Of a stretch of 64,000 nt of DNA, positions 1 to 7,988 are shown in pieces; positions within the stretch are counted from its first letter, which is position 1, and each line of letters begins with the position of its first letter. The notes beneath the pieces are model-generated. The model searched no databases. It saw only the letters and a list, made by a program, of their open reading frames with translations, and was not told the DNA's origin. Source of the stretch: Ruthenibacterium lactatiformans. GTDB lineage: Bacteria; Bacillota; Clostridia; Oscillospirales; Ruminococcaceae. The position numbers were made by a program, and so were the translations under genes. The stretch spans positions 1 through 64,000 of the forward strand of contig NZ_JXXK01000008.1 of assembly GCF_000949455.1 (NCBI RefSeq), in the 5' to 3' direction.

Positions 1-230
1 CAATACTTCAAAAACGCCACTGTTTCGGCATCTGTTTTACACTTGTTCGCATAACTAGCAAATTCCGCAACCTCTCGAATCAACTCATCATCCGTTTCAA
101 AATCTTCTTGATAGCAAATATAATCCACGTACTCTCCGTCGCTATCTAGTACATCAACACGGCCGTCATGGAAAAACAAACTAATATATGGATTGGTGCA
201 CATTTCTTCAAGATATGTACTTATCTTCAT
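1..230 (-). CDS. Hypothetical small acidic protein, truncated by window edge
   Basis: The leftward reading frame starts with ATG at 230 after a good ribosome site (GGAGG) and stays open to base 1, so the C-terminus lies outside the window. The visible part begins MKISTYLEEMCTNPYISLFF and is rich in Asp and Glu, with no motif I recognise. Its start overlaps the stop of the preceding gene by ATGA, which implies translational coupling inside a leftward operon. Function unknown. Confidence 0.6.
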   Translation of the reverse strand, partial: MKISTYLEEMCTNPYISLFFHDGRVDVLDSDGEYVDYICYQEDFETDDELIREVAEFASYANKCKTDAETVAFLKY

Positions 231-379
231 TCCTCCTGCACGTTTTCAAGCGTATAATAATCGTCCCATGAGATGTCTTTGAATTCCATATCCTCCGCTG
301 CGGCATAGGCTTCATCCTCATTTTCTGCCTGAATATATGCAACGCCTTCGCGCCTTACAAAAACTGCATATGTTCTCAT
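227..379 (-). CDS. Hypothetical 50-aa protein
   Basis: ATG at 379 is preceded by GAGGAAAT, and the 50-residue product starts MRTYAVFVRREGVAYIQAEN. The fold looks like a short beta strand followed by an acidic helix (AENEDEAYAAAED), a pattern common in small phage and plasmid accessory proteins. It overlaps both neighbours by 4 bp (ATGA junctions), so it is almost certainly translated as part of a polycistron. No function can be assigned. Confidence 0.6.
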   Translation of the reverse strand: MRTYAVFVRREGVAYIQAENEDEAYAAAEDMEFKDISWDDYYTLENVQEE

Positions 380-630
380 TGTATTTCCTCCCCATATCCC
401 ACTGAAAAGATAAATTTCTCATTATTCAGACCTTCAAGCATATATTCCTCGCAGCACACATCACATACTTCACAAGGGCCTCCATCGACCCAATCTTCGT
501 ACCTGTCTGTAAGAATCTGCTTGGCTTCTTCAACATCGCCCTCAATGATTTCCACAAACAGCATCCTGTTATAGCACTCAATATAAAACGGTATCCAATT
601 GGGATGAATATACAATTCTACATTCGCCAT
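376..630 (-). CDS. Hypothetical protein with Cys-rich segment
   Basis: This 84-residue protein begins MANVELYIHPNWIPFYIECY. A cluster near residues 53-60 (CEVCDVCCEE) could bind a metal or form disulfides. It is coupled by an ATGA overlap to the next leftward gene. It lies at the head of a three-gene overlapping group (630 to 1). No family recognised. Confidence 0.6.
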   Translation of the reverse strand: MANVELYIHPNWIPFYIECYNRMLFVEIIEGDVEEAKQILTDRYEDWVDGGPCEVCDVCCEEYMLEGLNNEKFIFSVGYGEEIQ

Positions 631-816
631 TTTTTCTCATATCACCTCTTGCATTTTCCGGTCCTCAACCAGACGCCCAAACCTATTTGCTTGGACGACT
701 GGCGAAAGGAGTTTACCATGTGGCCTTGTCTCAAGCCTACACAGTTGTGGCACAGAGTTACCAGTTCTGCGCCTGGTTGAAGACCGAAAATGGTTTTTTG
801 TTTCTTTTTGGCAAGC

Positions 817-1008
817 TTACATCCCAGCGGAGCAGAAAAAATCATCATTCACAAAATCGTATCCGTCATAATGCTCAAAAATCAATTCGTCAGGAATGTT
901 ACACGCTTCTGCCAGATCACTATAACTGGGACCACTGCATACCGTTTCAAACATGTACGTTTCTTTCAGCTCATTCAACTGTTCCCTTGACAACTGACGC
1001 ACCATCAT
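817..1008 (-). CDS. Small phage-type protein with conserved FEHYDGYDFVNDDFFC tail
   Basis: The 63-residue product runs MMVRQLSREQLNELKETYMF and ends with a segment (EHYDGYDFVNDDFFC) of a type I associate with small proteins in Clostridia phages and conjugative elements. It overlaps the upstream gene by 4 bp (start near 1008, upstream stop at 1005). Role unknown. The neighbouring 631-816 stretch has an open frame but no convincing ribosome site. Confidence 0.55.
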   Translation of the reverse strand: MMVRQLSREQLNELKETYMFETVCSGPSYSDLAEACNIPDELIFEHYDGYDFVNDDFFCSAGM

Positions 1009-1235
1009 ACAACTTCACCATAGGCAGCGCCCATTTCAGCGTCAAATGCCGCATTGGCTACGACCTTTTTAATTTCCTGCCATGCATCTGCATAGCCGGC
1101 GCTGTACCCTTCTTCAAATTCCGCCTTGAGCGCATTGCCGGCATCTTGAAATATTTTCTCAAGTTCATCGGCATTTCTATTATAAGTGCCGTTACGTGTC
1201 CTTGCCGCAGTTGCCTTCTTTTTCAGCTCCATCAT
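1005..1235 (-). CDS. Hypothetical helical protein
   Basis: A 76-residue, charged, mostly helical protein (MMELKKKATAARTRNGTYNR...). Alternating Ala/Glu/Lys suggests one or two amphipathic helices. It is coupled to the downstream gene by an overlapping stop/start at 1005-1008. No domain recognised and no membrane segment. Confidence 0.5.
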   Translation of the reverse strand: MMELKKKATAARTRNGTYNRNADELEKIFQDAGNALKAEFEEGYSAGYADAWQEIKKVVANAAFDAEMGAAYGEVV

Positions 1236-1302
1236 TAGACATTAATCCATTTAAGTTTTTGACCTCCAGTCATCAACAATATTTTCAATCTTCACAATAC
1301 CC

Positions 1303-1608
1303 CTATCCTTCACTCTCAATTTCATTCCATGCGGCTTCCGGTGACTGCCAATCGCAATAATCAAACAGCTCACGGGCTCGATTGCCTGCCAGCTCGATAA
1401 AATCTCGTTTTGTGTATACTCCGAGTGGATCTAAAAATCCATTGTCATATGCTGATTCTGGGATATATATGATCTCGTCATCCGGTACCCCGCTCCATGA
1501 TTCTGTGCGAAGCAGCGGACTCATATTTTTGTATCCGTATCCCTGTCCGATCCAAAATGGCTCCAAAATTGCTGGACACTGTACGCGCTTATACTCCTGC
1601 ATTGTCAT
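1303..1608 (-). CDS. Hypothetical protein
   Basis: The frame is open from 1692, but the best start is ATG at 1608 (MTMQEYKRVQCPAI...), 6-9 bases after AAGGAGAC. The upstream extension lacks a ribosome site and would overlap the next gene. The 101-aa product contains FWIGQGYGYKN and AYDNGFLDPLG, and an acidic C-terminus. No family recognised. Confidence 0.55.
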   Translation of the reverse strand: MTMQEYKRVQCPAILEPFWIGQGYGYKNMSPLLRTESWSGVPDDEIIYIPESAYDNGFLDPLGVYTKRDFIELAGNRARELFDYCDWQSPEAAWNEIESEG

Positions 1609-1637
1609 TCGTATCGTCTCCTTAAGTCGCTTTCTTA

Positions 1638-2144
1638 TTATAGACGTCCTTTCAGTGGCATCAGTTGAACGCTGCCGTCCGCAACGCCCCATGTGTATTG
1701 CTGTCCAGTACAGCAGTCTTCCAGGACATCACAGTCATTTTCCATTGCCATTTTTCTGATAACGGCTGCCTGCTGTTCTGTCAGTCGATGGTACGGCCTC
1801 GTCAATAGAGCCACAGCTTGCACAAAGCAGTCCGGCAGGCTGGTATGCGGGACCGGTCTCAAAAAATTAATTAATCGTTCAACTTCCGCTCTTGTAACAG
1901 CATCAGGCTTTTGAGTACTGACATCTTTCAAATCGCTGTAGAAAAAGTTCCAGCGAAGGCCATCGTCGGACTGGACCCGAAGCCCTTCATCATGCAGTTC
2001 CAAAACAGTCGCCCGCATCCAGATATCAATTTTTTTAGATGTGATAAAATGCATATAGGCCTGAGCCCCCTCTTTGAGGACACCTTGTGTACCATCAACT
2101 TTTTGAAAATGAATCGTTCGCTCGCATTCAAGATGTAATTTCAT
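1638..2144 (-). CDS. Hypothetical protein, gene lying just downstream of the IS
   Basis: A 168-residue protein (MKLHLECERTIHFQKVDGTQ...). ATG 2144 follows AAGGAGCAG. The N-terminal half resembles a small beta barrel (IDIWMRATVLELHDEGLRVQ), and the C-terminal half is helical. The IS-generated target duplication (2160-2167) is only a few bases upstream of its ribosome site, so the IS has cut this gene off from its former upstream neighbour (3416-4051). It may now be transcribed from the IS or not at all. Confidence 0.55.
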   Translation of the reverse strand: MKLHLECERTIHFQKVDGTQGVLKEGAQAYMHFITSKKIDIWMRATVLELHDEGLRVQSDDGLRWNFFYSDLKDVSTQKPDAVTRAEVERLINFLRPVPHTSLPDCFVQAVALLTRPYHRLTEQQAAVIRKMAMENDCDVLEDCCTGQQYTWGVADGSVQLMPLKGRL

Positions 2145-2159
2145 TTTCTGCTCCTTATT

Positions 2160-2167
2160 GTTTATTG
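2160..2167. repeat. Left target-site duplication GTTTATTG
   Basis: GTTTATTG at 2160-2167 is repeated exactly at 3350-3357, immediately outside the opposite end of the insertion sequence. Confidence 0.85.
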
Positions 2168-3349
2168 CGGACTGTAAAGTTAAATGAAAGTTGAGGACCC
2201 GTCAGCCCTTCTGGTACAATGGTTTTACCACAAACCCACGTACCTCCCGAAAGGAGACGAGTCCTCATGGCAAAATTGTATCAAATAAGTTGCCCGAAGT
2301 GCAACAACAAAACGGATTTTTATCGCTACGGAAAAGATTCGCATGGACATCAAAAGTATCGTTGCAAGAAGTGTTGGTATCAGTGGGCACCGGAAACGCC
2401 GGAGCGTGTTTATACTCGAACGAAGAGCTATCCTTCCTGTCCTATTTGCGGCAAGGCAACTTTCCTGCACCATGATATGGAGCACTACAGCGACTACCGC
2501 TGCTGTGACAAGAAGTGCAACCACTCCATGTTTGTACCGAAGCCTACCGCTATCTCTGCTCCGTCCATGTCCCAACTCTTTGGAAAGACCGATTTCAAGC
2601 GGATGCGCTACCCTGTTCATGTGATTCTAACGGCCTTGAGCATGTTCTACCTGGGCAAGAACTCGTTCCGCAATATCGCATTGATTCTGCGTACCGTGAT
2701 GAATGTCCTGGTGTCCCACACGACCATTAGTAACTGGTGTACCAACTTCGCCCCGATGTTCCAAAACATGGCCTTACAGCTCATTCCAGCACTCAATTTC
2801 AACTCTGACGAGTGGCATGCCGATGAAACTGTCGTTAAGATACAGGGCAAGAAATACTACCTCTGGCTCATTCTGGACAGTGAGACGCGCTTTGTCCTTG
2901 GCTTCCATCTGGACCGCCACAGGGACAGTCCTCAGGCTTTCACCATACTGGAAGCGGTAAAGGATTTAGGCTCGCCTCGCGCCATTGTGAGCGACCGTTA
3001 CTTCGCCTATCAAATGCCTGTCAAGACGCTGCATGGGGTTCAGCACATCCGCGTGGAAAGTTTCCACGATGACATCACCAACAACCTCATTGAGTGCTTT
3101 AACAAGCAGTTCAAGGCATGGTACAAAACCAAACAGGGCTTTTCCTCTTTTTCCTCTGCCAACAACCTCATTTCCATGTTCATCTTTTTCTACAACTTCG
3201 TCCGCCCTCACTCCGCCTTGAATGGCCTTACTCCGGCTCAGTGTGCCGGCCTTCAACTATCCAAAAAGCGTAAGCGCGAGCTTCTGCTCGTTGCATAGAG
3301 CTTTTTTGTGCTTTCGGGTCCTATTTTTTCATTTTTACTTTACAGTGCC
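2168..3349 (+). mobile_element. IS6-like insertion sequence with 8-bp target duplication
   Basis: The element is about 1.18 kb. Its ends are imperfect inverted repeats: the left begins CGGACTGTAAAGTTAAATG and the right, read inward, GGCACTGTAAAGTAAAAATG, and both continue to a GGACCCG block. Directly outside both ends is the same octamer GTTTATTG (2160-2167 and 3350-3357). An 8-bp duplication and GGCACTGT-type termini are typical of the IS6 family. It carries one rightward transposase and sits between two leftward phage genes. The intact ORF, ends and duplication suggest a recent insertion. Confidence 0.9.
2267..3298 (+). CDS. IS6-like DDE transposase with N-terminal zinc ribbons
   Basis: The 343-residue product starts at ATG 2267, after AAAGGAGACGAG. 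The longer frame from 2219 lacks a ribosome site. Two zinc-ribbon motifs lie at the N-terminus (CPKCNNKTDF..CKKC and CPICG..CCDKKC), followed by a helix-turn-helix-like region. The DDE catalytic core has the first Asp in SDEWHADETVVKIQGKK, the second in AIVSDRYFAY, and the Glu in NLIECFNKQFKAW. The downstream FYNFVRPHSALNGLTPAQ is the usual RNase H-fold transposase tail. The reaction is replicative or cointegrate transposition of its own element. No frameshift is visible, so it looks functional. Confidence 0.88.
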   Translation: MAKLYQISCPKCNNKTDFYRYGKDSHGHQKYRCKKCWYQWAPETPERVYTRTKSYPSCPICGKATFLHHDMEHYSDYRCCDKKCNHSMFVPKPTAISAPSMSQLFGKTDFKRMRYPVHVILTALSMFYLGKNSFRNIALILRTVMNVLVSHTTISNWCTNFAPMFQNMALQLIPALNFNSDEWHADETVVKIQGKKYYLWLILDSETRFVLGFHLDRHRDSPQAFTILEAVKDLGSPRAIVSDRYFAYQMPVKTLHGVQHIRVESFHDDITNNLIECFNKQFKAWYKTKQGFSSFSSANNLISMFIFFYNFVRPHSALNGLTPAQCAGLQLSKKRKRELLLVA

Positions 3350-3357
3350 GTTTATTG
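3350..3357. repeat. Right target-site duplication GTTTATTG
   Basis: Second copy of the 8-bp target duplication that flanks the IS (first copy 2160-2167). Confidence 0.85.
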
Positions 3358-3415
3358 GAATTCTGATCGACCCAAGGATCATCAGTTTTTATGCAATTAT
3401 ATCCGAGTCCACTTT

Positions 3416-4051
3416 TCACGTTCTATTCTCCCAATTACACTTCTGGCCCTCCAATATCTCCATGCCATAGCAGATACTTGAAATCACACCATCCAGTGCA
3501 ATCCCCTGTCCTGTATTGCCTCTGCCCCAATACCAATGGCCCCATCCTTCGATCACTACTTCGCCGCGTTCTTTCAGTTTATCGCCAAGCCAGTTTGTTA
3601 CCGCCCACCATTCATATACTTCTTGAGGTTTTTCATCCAGATATTCGTACTCTTCTTCTGTATACACGTGACCGCAGCTTTGGCACTTATACAATTTTTC
3701 AGTAGAACAACATTCCCGCGCTTCTGCCTCAGTATCATAATACAATCCGCATACAGGGCACATATATGTTCCATCTTCATCTTTCTCTATTTCAATTTTT
3801 TTGTCATCGGGATAAAACTCATCAAACCCATACTGGCTACCGCATTTATCACATTCTTTCACAAAATAGTTACTTACATCTCCTTCGGTGAACGGAGCAT
3901 CGTAACCGCTTAATTCATTCGCCAATCTCAATATGTATTCGACTTCTGAAGTCATACAACACATAACTTCACGGTTTACAAAATCTTGTTTTATTCGCTG
4001 ATTTACGCAGGAATCAAAATCGTATTCAACACCATTTACCGTATACGGCAT
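3416..4051 (-). CDS. Hypothetical zinc-ribbon protein
   Basis: A 211-aa protein with at least three CxxC pairs: CDKCGSQYGF, CPVCGLYYD and CQSCGHVYTEEE. These probably form two or three zinc ribbons in the middle of the chain, followed by a WGHWYWGRGNTGQG segment. Such multi-ribbon proteins often bind nucleic acid or act as adaptors, but no specific role can be read here. ATG at 4051 follows GAGGTGTTCG. The IS lies directly downstream, so it has lost its original operon partner. Confidence 0.6.
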   Translation of the reverse strand: MPYTVNGVEYDFDSCVNQRIKQDFVNREVMCCMTSEVEYILRLANELSGYDAPFTEGDVSNYFVKECDKCGSQYGFDEFYPDDKKIEIEKDEDGTYMCPVCGLYYDTEAEARECCSTEKLYKCQSCGHVYTEEEYEYLDEKPQEVYEWWAVTNWLGDKLKERGEVVIEGWGHWYWGRGNTGQGIALDGVISSICYGMEILEGQKCNWENRT

Positions 4052-4073
4052 ACGAACACCTCATTTTCAAATG

Positions 4074-4409
4074 TTAATCTATGCTATCGACTTCTCCAGT
4101 TTCCATCATTTTATGAATTTCAATTAATTGGTTTTTTAAAAAACGAACGCAGCCTGCATACAGCTTGTCCATTTCCTTTTTCGGAAACTTATTCTTTACC
4201 GCTTTTGCGTAATCTTCCCATGGCGAAAAATCACGTTCAAACAAACAACAACTTGTTTTCTCCAGACAAAAATCAAATGTTTGTGCCAACACACCATAGC
4301 ACAACGCAGAATGATCTGCCCGTACACGCGCGGCCCTCGGCAACGCTTTAACTTTGTCACAGCACTCATACAATGCTTTTCTGCTATAGCATGCTTTTTC
4401 AAATTTCAT
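4074..4409 (-). CDS. Hypothetical protein
   Basis: A 111-aa, Lys- and Cys-rich protein (MKFEKACYSRKALYECCDKV...) ending in a helical, acidic tail. It follows the 4419-4871 gene by about 10 bases. No motif recognised, and no membrane segment or signal peptide is visible. Confidence 0.5.
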   Translation of the reverse strand: MKFEKACYSRKALYECCDKVKALPRAARVRADHSALCYGVLAQTFDFCLEKTSCCLFERDFSPWEDYAKAVKNKFPKKEMDKLYAGCVRFLKNQLIEIHKMMETGEVDSID

Positions 4410-4418
4410 ACTGTATCT

Positions 4419-4871
4419 TTAATCCTCCTCGTTTTCTTCTTCCTGTCCAATGGTTTTGCGGATATATGCTGCAGCCATTTCGTACTCATTCCATATCTTT
4501 CCCGGTACGAGATGTCTGTAAAGAGCTTCTGTTTCAAACAACATCTCAGCAATAAGCTGCCACTCCACGATATAGTTTGGGGATTCTCTGTCCAACGTGC
4601 CATCCGCTTTACGCTCAATAGTTGCCGGTGAAATCTCCTGAACAAAGTCGTCCAGATTTTCGTAGCTATAATAATGAAGGACATCTTCAATTTCATCTTC
4701 CGAGTAATCGTTAATGTTGATGAATGCGTGGGCAACTGCAAACATATCAAGAACCCCACACACCTGCCACAGCTCAAAAACATTTCCTTTGAATTCGTCA
4801 AGATTACGCACATATTGTGCACAGTCATCATCAGTAAGAATCCATTTTGAAGATCTTATTTGTAAACTCAT
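4419..4871 (-). CDS. Hypothetical acidic protein
   Basis: A 150-residue, strongly acidic protein (MSLQIRSSKWILTDDDCAQY...), predicted mostly helical, with the tail GQEEENEED. ATG 4871 is preceded by AAGGAGAAATTC. It belongs to the leftward accessory operon. Strong acidity is common among phage anti-restriction or DNA-mimic proteins, but nothing specific supports that role here. Confidence 0.55.
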   Translation of the reverse strand: MSLQIRSSKWILTDDDCAQYVRNLDEFKGNVFELWQVCGVLDMFAVAHAFININDYSEDEIEDVLHYYSYENLDDFVQEISPATIERKADGTLDRESPNYIVEWQLIAEMLFETEALYRHLVPGKIWNEYEMAAAYIRKTIGQEEENEED

Positions 4872-4952
4872 ATTGAATTTCTCCTTGTATTAGATAACTG
4901 ATAGTTGCTGCCATTTCTGCCCTCGTGACCTCTGGGGCGGGCTGTTGGTTAT

Positions 4953-5183
4953 TTAGCGGGTGGGGTTGCGCTCCATAAATTTTCTTACGAATTCAAAGCA
5001 CTTTTCCAAATTAGGGCTGCTATATATTGAATCCAGCCCGCCCGGAACTAATTCAAATTCCACTGAATAATTCCAATGAAAAATATCTCTAGCATCTATT
5101 ACTTGCAAAAATTCTCCGCCATTAGTTTCCCATGCTTTAATCGTGCGTCTGCTCATATACGGATGATTTCTAATCACGTTCAT
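4953..5183 (-). CDS. Hypothetical 76-aa protein
   Basis: MNVIRNHPYMSRRTIKAWET..., 76 residues, a small alpha/beta protein. Its upstream and downstream flanks are repeated around the gene at 5461-5598, which suggests these cassettes arose by duplication or recombination between shared flanks. Function unknown. Confidence 0.5.
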   Translation of the reverse strand: MNVIRNHPYMSRRTIKAWETNGGEFLQVIDARDIFHWNYSVEFELVPGGLDSIYSSPNLEKCFEFVRKFMERNPTR

Positions 5184-5231
5184 TTTCTTTTCTCTTTCTC
5201 CCCGTATGCCCGATAGGCCAGGCGCATTTTG

Positions 5232-5417
5232 TTACGCAAGCGGAAGCGTATCTACAACGGCTTTAAGCTGTTCCAACTGGCTACTAAGCCGCTCTATCTG
5301 ATCGAGGTCTGCGGTAACATCGTACTTATCCTGCATACCCAACAGCTCATTTGTGAGTTGGCTCAGTTGCTTGGCGTAAACGTCCAAATAATTGATATGG
5401 ATTTTGATATTTTCCAT
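5232..5417 (-). CDS. Small coiled-coil protein
   Basis: The best start is ATG 5417 (MENIKIHINYLDVYAKQLSQ), after AAAGGG; the longer frame from 5507 crosses the previous stop. The 61-residue product has heptad-like Leu/Gln spacing (LSQLTNELL..LDQIERLSSQLEQLK), so a short coiled coil is likely. Function unknown. Confidence 0.5.
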   Translation of the reverse strand: MENIKIHINYLDVYAKQLSQLTNELLGMQDKYDVTADLDQIERLSSQLEQLKAVVDTLPLA

Positions 5418-5460
5418 CGTAAAACCCTTTCTGCCCTCGTTGCCTCCGGGGCGGGTGTTA

Positions 5461-5598
5461 TTAACACGGGCTTTCAATGGTATAATCGCCTTCTCCAAAC
5501 ATTTCATCGCCGTATTCTTTCGCTTCTACATAGCTTTCAAAATCCTGCGGCATTTCATCAAGGTCATTCGGGAATACTGTACAAAACCATTCGTTCAT
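5461..5598 (-). CDS. Hypothetical 45-aa protein
   Basis: The start chosen is ATG 5598 (MNEWFCTVFPNDLDEMPQDF), after an AGAAAGAGAG purine run. The frame upstream is GC-rich repeat sequence rather than coding. The product is short and acidic and ends GEGDYTIESPC. Its leader is near-identical to the leader of the 4953-5183 gene. Confidence 0.45.
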   Translation of the reverse strand: MNEWFCTVFPNDLDEMPQDFESYVEAKEYGDEMFGEGDYTIESPC

Positions 5599-5676
5599 TT
5601 TCTTTTCTCTCTTTCTCCCCGTCCGGCCGGTAGGACAGCCTGGTTGATTTAAGCTTTCGTACCTACGCATTCTCTT

Positions 5677-5769
5677 TCACATAAGTAACGATATCTTGGG
5701 AAATCGGTGCATACGTTCTAAAAGCTCTCTTTCCGGAAGCCTTTCATTTACACTGATCCATTTGTTCAT
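5677..5769 (-). CDS. Possible truncated DUF551-like peptide
   Basis: A 30-codon frame from ATG 5769 begins MNKWISVNERLPERELLERM. The KWISVNERLPE start is the hallmark of DUF551 proteins, which are normally longer. Here the frame stops after 30 residues, and an alternative frame continues RTYAPISQDIVTYVKENA, so this may be a frameshifted remnant. It overlaps the gene to its left by about 26 bases. Confidence 0.3.
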   Translation of the reverse strand: MNKWISVNERLPERELLERMHRFPKISLLM

Positions 5770-6175
5770 TTTGTACACGAGTCCTCCATTGCTTTGTCAA
5801 ATATACACGTTTCAGCTCAACATCACCATCGATACAAGATAGCCGCCAAAACTGGATATACTCTTCGATTCCACATCCGTCATAAACGAAATTATCAAAC
5901 TCGATTCCATCTAATTCGTTTCTGTGAAACGATATATCATGCAGACATGTACCATCTTCCCGCAGACAGAGAAGCCATGCATGATTCTTTCCGCTCTCAA
6001 CGACGCGATTTAATGTATCAATGTCGTAGAAAATATCTCCTGCGTAGATTTCTGTAATTTTCGCTGCAAGCCTTACCATACGGTCAGAAATATTCGAAAT
6101 ATTGCCAGTATCTGACCGCACAACAAATCGCGGATCATCGTCGTACGAGGAATAATTTCTGATTTCGTATTCCAT
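5744..6175 (-). CDS. Hypothetical protein
   Basis: A 143-residue soluble protein (MEYEIRNYSSYDDDPRFVVR...), rich in Asp and aromatic residues. It lies directly after the 298-aa gene (stop at 6176, start at 6175), so the two are very likely co-translated. No recognised domain. Confidence 0.55.
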   Translation of the reverse strand: MEYEIRNYSSYDDDPRFVVRSDTGNISNISDRMVRLAAKITEIYAGDIFYDIDTLNRVVESGKNHAWLLCLREDGTCLHDISFHRNELDGIEFDNFVYDGCGIEEYIQFWRLSCIDGDVELKRVYLTKQWRTRVQNEQMDQCK

Positions 6176-7072
6176 TCATGCCACCTCTTCCATTTCTGGC
6201 CAGTGCTCGGTCATGCCATTTTCTGTCACATCACTACCATAGAATCCGCCGCAGCTATCGATTTCTTCCCAGAAAATATCTGCATAAAGGGCCTCTTGTG
6301 GGCTAACTTCCTCGCCGGCCACTGTGCCTCCCAGAAATTTTTCAAGACGATACCAATACACATCACCATGAATATATTGATTATAAATATCTACTTCTCC
6401 CCGAAGCACGCTCATAGCCGTTTCGAGATTCTTTTTATTGAATGCTCCGTACTCTTTTTCAATATCCTCTTTGGTAACATAGATAAAACCAACTTGACCA
6501 GAATCCCATGAATCGCAAAAACTGCCAGTGCTCATCGTAATTCCCGAATGGTCATAGAGATACAAAGGCAGATAGAAAACTTTGTCCTTGAGAAGCCTCT
6601 TACAATCTTCAAAACCAAGATCTTCTATGATGTCATCCTCAACGTACCAACCACCTGAGCGAAGGTCTTCAATGTCACCTGTGTCATATGTCTTATCAAT
6701 GCACCATGACGCTTTTTGCTTATCCCCCAAGAAAGAAATATATCCCCAATAACAAAGCTCATAGCTTTCTTCGCCATCTTCATCAATCTCTTTCTGAAGC
6801 CTAACGCTCCCATCTCCGGATAGCGCATAAGCGAAAAGCGTATTTCTGTCAATATGCTCACGCACCATATCATGCCAGAAATCAATAGGTTCACTGTAAT
6901 CGTGTTTGTCTCCGAGATTATATCTTCTATTCCAACACAGCATATGACCCAGTGGACTCCAATCGCGCGGCGAGTCAATCCAATCGTCCTGCCCTATTCG
7001 CAGCCTGTAATATGTACCGTCAGAACCTCGCGTCAAAAGGTTCTCGTCGAGATCTATGTATCTAAGGTTCAT
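6176..7072 (-). CDS. Conserved accessory-element protein, unknown function
   Basis: The product is 298 aa, starting MNLRYIDLDENLLTRGSDGT. The C-terminal half contains EVDIYNQYIHGDVYWYRLE, a segment I associate with proteins on Clostridia conjugative and phage elements. The high Asp/Glu/Trp/Tyr content and lack of Lys clusters suggest a soluble acidic protein. Its start overlaps the upstream gene by 11 bp (7062-7072). No catalytic motif was found. Confidence 0.6.
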   Translation of the reverse strand: MNLRYIDLDENLLTRGSDGTYYRLRIGQDDWIDSPRDWSPLGHMLCWNRRYNLGDKHDYSEPIDFWHDMVREHIDRNTLFAYALSGDGSVRLQKEIDEDGEESYELCYWGYISFLGDKQKASWCIDKTYDTGDIEDLRSGGWYVEDDIIEDLGFEDCKRLLKDKVFYLPLYLYDHSGITMSTGSFCDSWDSGQVGFIYVTKEDIEKEYGAFNKKNLETAMSVLRGEVDIYNQYIHGDVYWYRLEKFLGGTVAGEEVSPQEALYADIFWEEIDSCGGFYGSDVTENGMTEHWPEMEEVA

Positions 7073-7598
7073 TTTTTAGTGCCTCCAACTTTATAAATTC
7101 TTCGTAGTGAATACCCTTGTAAGACAGCTCAAATCTATCTGGATAACTCCAATCGTCACATTTTAAGTAGCCTTTTCCTTCAAGGAAACGTATACACTTA
7201 TCAAACTCAGCTCGATCGATTCCAATCGACTCCATAACTGGAAGCAAGGCATCGTCTCCAAATACCCATGTCTTACTTGAAGAGTGCTCAAAGTTATTTA
7301 ATTTTTCCAAGACTCGAATACTTGTTCTATCAAGCACTTTTTTGTCGACTAAATCGTTTTCGCGTTCCTTTGTATTTGCTAACATAAAGCCACATTTTTC
7401 ATGAGACGGGCCTTCGCTATATGCGAATTCTAGCTTTCCAAACTCAAATAATTTTTCAATTGCCTTTGTAACTTCTTCGAATGTAGATCCAATTGCAAAC
7501 GCAAGATTACTAATTTCATTACTACAAAATCTAAAGATTCTTGTTTCTGCGTTGTACAATTGCATTTGCGTCAACAGCTTTTTTTCAATCATATTCAT
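7062..7598 (-). CDS. Winged-helix-like protein
   Basis: A 178-residue protein. The region around residues 25-60 (ISNLAFAIGSTFEEVTKAIE..LFEFGKLEF) and the repeat near 125-155 (IDRAEFDKCIRFLEGKGYLK) each have the helix-helix-wing layout of winged-helix domains (LEGKGYL is a typical wing entry). DNA binding is therefore likely but is inferred from pattern only. ATG 7598 follows GGAGACCGAC. Confidence 0.5.
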   Translation of the reverse strand: MNMIEKKLLTQMQLYNAETRIFRFCSNEISNLAFAIGSTFEEVTKAIEKLFEFGKLEFAYSEGPSHEKCGFMLANTKERENDLVDKKVLDRTSIRVLEKLNNFEHSSSKTWVFGDDALLPVMESIGIDRAEFDKCIRFLEGKGYLKCDDWSYPDRFELSYKGIHYEEFIKLEALKNEP

Positions 7599-7612
7599 GT
7601 CGGTCTCCTCCT

Positions 7613-7963
7613 CTACGCCGCATTGCTATGCTTTCCCATATAGTGCATATGCCTGCCATCAAACCGGAACAATTTGTAGAAACCAAACGGGGCAGCTACT
7701 GTTTCCATAAATTTTCTCGCTTCAAATTCAGTAGAAAACTCCACTGTATAAGTCGGATGGCTGACAAAGAAAACGCTTTTTTCTTTTGTCTCCACTTCTT
7801 CATCCTCATGCAGCTCATGTTTTACTGCACCGAGCAATTCATTAATGGTCGGACGCCCTGGAAGATCAAGTACTTCTTCAAGGAAGCTCTTAATAAAGCG
7901 CAATTCATTGTCTAAATACATCTCCGCGACATCATTGATGTCCCCATTAATTCGAATACACAC
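7613..7963 (-). CDS. Hypothetical protein
   Basis: A 116-aa protein (MCIRINGDINDVAEMYLDNE...). The C-terminal half is beta-rich with aromatic residues (FYKLFRFDGRHMHYMGK). ATG 7963 is preceded by AGGAGGAAACG. It lies in the leftward accessory operon. Not recognised. Confidence 0.5.
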   Translation of the reverse strand: MCIRINGDINDVAEMYLDNELRFIKSFLEEVLDLPGRPTINELLGAVKHELHEDEEVETKEKSVFFVSHPTYTVEFSTEFEARKFMETVAAPFGFYKLFRFDGRHMHYMGKHSNAA

Positions 7964-7988
7964 AGTCGTTTCCTCCTAAAATTCACAT

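Larger units (their letters stand above)
4915..5640. repeat. Duplicated intergenic blocks flanking small leftward genes
   Basis: Two blocks occur twice. One is the leader just upstream of the starts at 5183 and 5598 (on the plus strand GTTCATTTTCTTTTCTCT followed by TTCTCCCCGT). The other lies downstream of the same genes at about 4918-4945 and 5431-5455 (plus-strand CTGCCCTCGT then CC..GGGGCGGG). The small genes between them differ, so the blocks look like exchange points for swapping short accessory genes. Confidence 0.55.

Noticed and set aside
642..848. 68-codon leftward frame overlapping the 817-1008 gene
   Set aside because: No ribosome site in front of the possible starts and heavy overlap with a more credible gene.
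687..1238. 183-codon rightward frame
   Set aside because: Antisense to three good leftward genes, no ribosome site, and composition of a shadow frame.
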